This document shows positions 60,130 to 64,000 of a stretch of 64,000 nt of DNA, in pieces. The stretch lies in assembly GCA_036345935.2 (NCBI GenBank), contig JADWOT020000002.1, positions 1,426,001-1,490,000 of the forward strand, in the 5' to 3' direction. A model generated the notes under the pieces. That model did not search any database and was not told the origin of the DNA. It saw only the letters and a program-made list of their open reading frames with translations. This DNA is from Taenia hydatigena (taxonomy: Eukaryota; Platyhelminthes; Cestoda; Cyclophyllidea; Taeniidae). How positions within the stretch are numbered: the stretch's first letter is position 1; every line of letters begins with the position of its first letter. A program made the position numbers and the translations under genes.

Positions 60130-61790
60130 ACGCCGTGGGTTGAATTGGTGTTTAGATTTTGGCTTACCTATCCACCTCGTGTCCGTCCATTTATCCGTGC
60201 TGTTCCCATTTACGAGGAAAGAGTGCACCCACATACGTCTTGTCTGCCATTAATCGGTCATCGTGTTGTCATTTCTCAAACATCCTCATCCTTTGATTCT
60301 TTTATTCGTCTGCGTGTTTATTACTTTCTTATCATTTGGTGTATTTGTGCGTCACCTGTTCTGCACGTCTCCGTTTTTCATTCATCGTTATTTGTCGACC
60401 TATGCAGTCAATTTCTGCCCATGTGCCCCCTAAATGCATTTAGTTTTCCATTCTTTGTTGGTTTCTTTTGTGCACTTAGCTTGTTTTGAGTGCTTTTCTT
60501 CACTGAAATGTGGTCTTGTTTAGAAGGCGACACTTCTTCAATGGATAGTTGTGGTATTGAGGTGCTTGGAGTCATGATGGTAGCAGTGGGTACCTCAGAA
60601 AGTGTTGAGATGGAAGTTAGCAGGATGTCGGAGGAATCACTTGAACTGCCTGGCGTTGGGGGATTCCTCGCCCACGGTTTTGTCAGTAGATTCGGTGCGC
60701 GTAGAGACTGTGTTCTTTTACTCTCCCTTTTTGGTAAAGGTACTGGTGGAATTGTGGGTAACTCGGTGCGTAGCTATAGCACCAAATGTTTTGCGATTCA
60801 ATTTAAAAGGATGTCGCTGTATTTGGCTTCTCGATGCTTAGTCTTCGAATCCAGACGATTTGTTTATGCTGGTAGTGTCGAGTTAGTGCTATGAATACTT
60901 CGATGGTGGAATGGCAATTATTTTGGTGATTGAGGTTAAGAGAGGACTTAGGCGTAGTTGCCGTAGGCAAGTGACCAGTGCTTTATGGGAACGCGTTCCC
61001 CACCAGCGGTATGACAACGTTCTTTAAGGAGTATGACAAAGTAGTCTCGTTAGGGAAGCATGTTTTGGAACTGACCAACTGATATTTTGGACTTGTCAGG
61101 GGCCTTTCCCTTTGCAGACATCTGGCCTCGAGAGTGATTGTCTTAACTCATTTTTGTTTCAATCTTGTAGGCAACGAAGGGGAAGCATGTTTGGGACATT
61201 TGGATTATCTTGCACCGGTAGTAGACTACGGTCTACAATGCCGCAGAACGCGTCACCACTTTAAGAGTGTGCGTTGCTGATCAATGTGGCTACGTTGTGC
61301 CTTCTGCATCATTTGCTGGTGAGTCCTACCTGCGTGCCTACTCAGTGATACTGTGAGTGGTATTGTGTTGTTATGGGCCGGTGTGGACCATATGAAATGG
61401 GGAATGATGAGCATGAGTAGTGGAAGTATGTGGGTGTTCCTGTCACATGACGATGAGGGCTGAAGTAAGCAATCTGCGAGGAGTGTTGGGCAGCTGTGAG
61501 TTGCTTATCAGGCGTTGCGTCTGCCTAAATGCACCATCAGTGGCTACAGTAGCATGGTTGGCCTTCAGAGTGAATTCCGCATTAATAGCATTAGGAGTGG
61601 TGGACGTTGCTGTGATGGGCAGCGTTGTGTCCCTGTGGAGAGTCACTCCATTGGTGGTGCATTATCGATGTTCGTACCAAAGCAGGTCCTTGGCTTGTGG
61701 GCAAGTAGTAGCTGCATTTCACCTAGGTGCACAAGGTCACGTAATTTGCGAACTTAAGTGTATTTTTGGATTGCATATAGGTGGGTGAGA
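60130..61790 (+). other. Exon-like, coding-similar stretch of unit 2, unassigned
   Basis: Counterpart of 41150-43149. A 134-codon frame (60490-60894) and a 122-codon frame (61420-61788) are open here, but the region matching unit 1 frame 42219-42713 has a TGA near 61082. Neither unit is open throughout in any one frame. Confidence 0.3.
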
Positions 61791-62580
61791 TTTGCATGAT
61801 GTGAATTGGGCAAACACGGAAGGCGGAGCATGGGTGGATTTCTGCAAGGTTCTTCTGCGAATTGCGAAACACCTCCCTGGAAAGGCGAACACCGTTTTGA
61901 AGGTGAGTATTACAACTATGTGATTAATGTTTTTAACGTATAATATTTCCTGTAATGATGCAAATGACCAACCAATTACCGCCGATACTTGGTAGAGCTG
62001 AAGGACTGGTCGTATGGCTCATTTTGAATTAGCACTTTGTATATTAATTTATCTAACTAGGACTTTCATGTTGAAAACCACAAGGCGTGATGTTGCAATG
62101 GTGAATGCGCACTTGGTTCCACTAAGAGGTGGCGCATATTCAGTGTATCGGTGTGTCTATTGCAGTTGGCGTTGATGAAGACGGCAGTGGTAGTGAATGC
62201 GTGCACATGACGGTGTGTGATGGAGAGGAATGATGATGTCATAGAGCGAGAAAAGACGGTTGTCTACTGATGTGGAATGCTTAGAGTATGGCAGGATGTT
62301 GATAAGATGCTGGACGACGGTGTGCCGTTTGATGGAATGATGAAAGCGTGCGAAATTGGACTGTGGAGCCAAAGGCAATGTTGGCAGCTATCCTTGCGAG
62401 TGTTCGCAGCGGGAGCCCTCTCTTTGGAACCGGTGAAGTTGGTAATTTGGGGATTGTATGAAAAGAAGTGTGCATGCGTTTTGTACAGCTTGAAATGTGG
62501 CAGCTTCTTTGATACCCCTACATGAAGTCAACCTCATCGAGTCGTGCCTCAATGATGCCTTCTTTTTGTGTGTGTTGTAG

Positions 62581-62745
62581 GAGGCAAGTCGTCTGGTGTC
62601 AATGACGCAAGCTTTGGGACTGCTTCGGCTGTTGGACACCCTAGGACTGTTGCTGATGGAGTGCCTTCCGGCATCTTTGGACGTAGAGCTTCTGCCAAAA
62701 GTTGGTCGCACTCTGCGCATTGAAATGCCTACTTGTGTAGCCTGA
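62581..62745 (+). other. Leu-rich exon-like segment, unit 2
   Basis: Begins after GTGTTGTAG and reads EASRLVSMTQALGLLRLLDT onward to LRIEMPTCVA-stop. One base shorter than unit 1 near its start, so only one of the two can continue the same upstream frame. Confidence 0.3.
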
Positions 62746-62749
62746 AATG

Positions 62750-63477
62750 ATTTCTTGCTAAACTTGTCACCTTTTTGTACCGATGTGAGTGGTAAATCTT
62801 GCGAGTTGTAGGTTTTTGTTTTTGCCACGTATTTTCATTAACGATGGCTTTTTGTTGCACTTTTTGTTTTATGTAAGTCCGAATAGTTTTCCGTGTTATG
62901 TTGGAAATTGCTGTTCTCTAAGATGACGTGAGGAGTGTTAGCATTTCTTTATTGCGAATTTAGGTCTGATAAAACTGAGTGGCCACCCCAGTGCCACATT
63001 GGTATTAAGGCTAATTGCTGGAGGAGGGTGTCTTGCATGTACTATAGGCGAATCTGTGAACCATTTACATGACTTCGAACTTTGACAAGCTGTTGAATTG
63101 TAAGCTTTATTTGCTGTGACTGGTTGTAGGTGGATGCCGATCCAATAGGTCCAGAGTAAACAAGGTGAAGCTCCGTTTTGGTTAAAATAACGCTTACTGA
63201 ATTATTGTTAGTAAGGGGGCTGCTGTCTATGATGTGCATTTGCGGCTACTAACGTGGCTTCGCCCTCTTTTTGTTGTTTTTAAATTAGCTTTGACCATTC
63301 CTACTAACGACCCTTCTTCTGCAGTCTGGAGGAATAGTTTTGTCGTATTCTTAAATACCCACCTTTTAACTCGGCGTATAGCTTTAGGCGCAGATGGAAG
63401 TAACAAATATCCGAATAATCTTGGAGTTTATTTGTGAGAGAAAAGTCATGATTAATTGTTCACTAAGGCAAAACAAT
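62750..63477. other. Flank between Leu-rich segment and P7
   Basis: Closely matches 43990-44688. No coding evidence. Confidence 0.45.
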
Positions 63478-63683
63478 TTATAAATAATTTATGAGGGCTG
63501 ATCTATTTACATTGAATTCTCTATAGCCTTTTGGATAGATGCAGCGACCCATGTGTTTCGGAAGGTAGGGAAAGGAACTGTCGCTGACGCACATTGGGTT
63601 GGTATAACATTCTCTCTTAATCTGGTCGCATGCCGTATCGTGAGTAGCGCATCTAAGAGTCGACGTGCAGCATCTTGCTACAC
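63478..63683 (-). CDS. P7: cysteine-rich peptide gene, exon 2 only (exon 1 beyond window)
   Basis: Minus strand. A TTTTAG acceptor is followed by a 206-nt open exon (63683-63478) ending TAA. It starts GVARCCTSTLRC and has the frame CC-x5-C-x6-C-x6-C-Y-x4-C-x15-C, so the sixth cysteine is tyrosine. A 24-residue tail follows the last cysteine (starting IYPKGYREF), much longer than in P2. By the spacing in pseudogene P6, exon 1 should lie near 64,210, outside the window. Marked partial for that reason. Confidence 0.7.
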
Positions 63684-64000
63684 CTAAAACGGAAATGAAC
63701 GGTGAGCATTGAGACAGTTTATTCCTAGCAGTGCTTGGGGGGTTTGTGTGGTGTCCAAGAGGTGCTTAAACTGGACTGTAAAATTTAAATAAGGTTCACC
63801 TTGAAAGCCTTCCAATTCGTTCACTTTTTTACTCACTTGGTCGTGCATTTCGTATGAACTCACAATTGAGCACTTGTCCCTTACGGCTTGGGGTTGAGAA
63901 GGCGTGGCATTGGGACATAACCGGCATGTTAGCGTCCATTTCCTCCCTTTCTGCTGGAGAGCCTGGTTTGCACTTTGTCTTCGAAATGGCAAGACTTCTT

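Larger units (their letters stand above)
56545..64000. repeat. Segmental duplication unit 2 (direct partner 37185-45195)
   Basis: See unit 1. Unit 2 lacks LTRs a-d but has its own palindromic LTR pair, and its minus-strand peptide exon is open. The unit is cut by the window end. Confidence 0.88.

Noticed and set aside
62388..62828. 146-codon minus-strand frame
   Set aside because: It lies antisense to the Leu-rich segment, and the unit 1 counterpart is broken into three frames (43400-44083). Serine- and arginine-rich shadow of the plus strand.
1..64000. tRNA and rRNA genes
   Set aside because: No cloverleaf-like A and B box pair or rRNA core sequence was noticed on reading; a tRNAscan run would be needed to exclude degenerate copies.

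Overview
This is eukaryotic DNA, not a microbial operon region. Coding information sits in short exons separated by 70-85 bp GT-AG introns. The duplicated genes are tetraspanins, and the right half carries solo LTRs of about 185 bp that resemble the miniature LTR retrotransposons (TRIMs) known from taeniid tapeworms. I infer a cestode flatworm, probably a taeniid (moderate confidence; no sequence search was possible).

Left half (1-36,970): a rearranged tetraspanin cluster. Four copies have complete seven-exon structures encoding 259-residue proteins: A (+, 490-1735), B (+, 6124-7368), C (-, 14832-16073) and D (+, 23075-24328). All share the exon lengths 63/148/104/180/43/173/69 and a six-cysteine large loop. 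Three further copies are dead: relics at 20,341 and about 29,900, and a full-length pseudogene F on the minus strand (about 31,735-32,965). A and C sit in the arms of one large inverted repeat, and D and pseudogene F in the arms of a second. Between them are scattered exon relics of what looks like a second, extinct tetraspanin-like subfamily, plus older repeats. CCAAT-box promoters are conserved in front of the copies.

A 100-N gap (36,971-37,070) separates the halves, so their adjacency is an assembly statement.

Right half (37,071-64,000): a family of two-exon genes for small secreted cysteine-rich peptides. Exon 1 is a 52-58 nt signal-peptide exon. Exon 2 encodes the frame C-C-x(4-7)-C-x6-C-x(5-6)-C-C-x4-C-x15-C. 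Five genes are complete: P1 (37,344 +), P2 (50,378 -), P3 (51,487 +), P4 (54,340 +) and P5 (56,699 +). A sixth, P7 (-), runs off the right edge. P6 is a pseudogene, and there are one orphan exon 1 and one probable exon 2 relic. Much of this half is a direct duplication: about 37,185-45,195 and 56,545-64,000 are diverged copies of one unit. Each unit holds a peptide gene, LTR insertions, an unidentified fast-changing exon-bearing stretch, and an opposite-strand peptide gene. A promoter element is shared among the peptide genes.

I do not recognise the peptide family. It is the best candidate here for something undescribed: a locally expanded, signal-peptide-bearing, probably cystine-knot-like secretory family.
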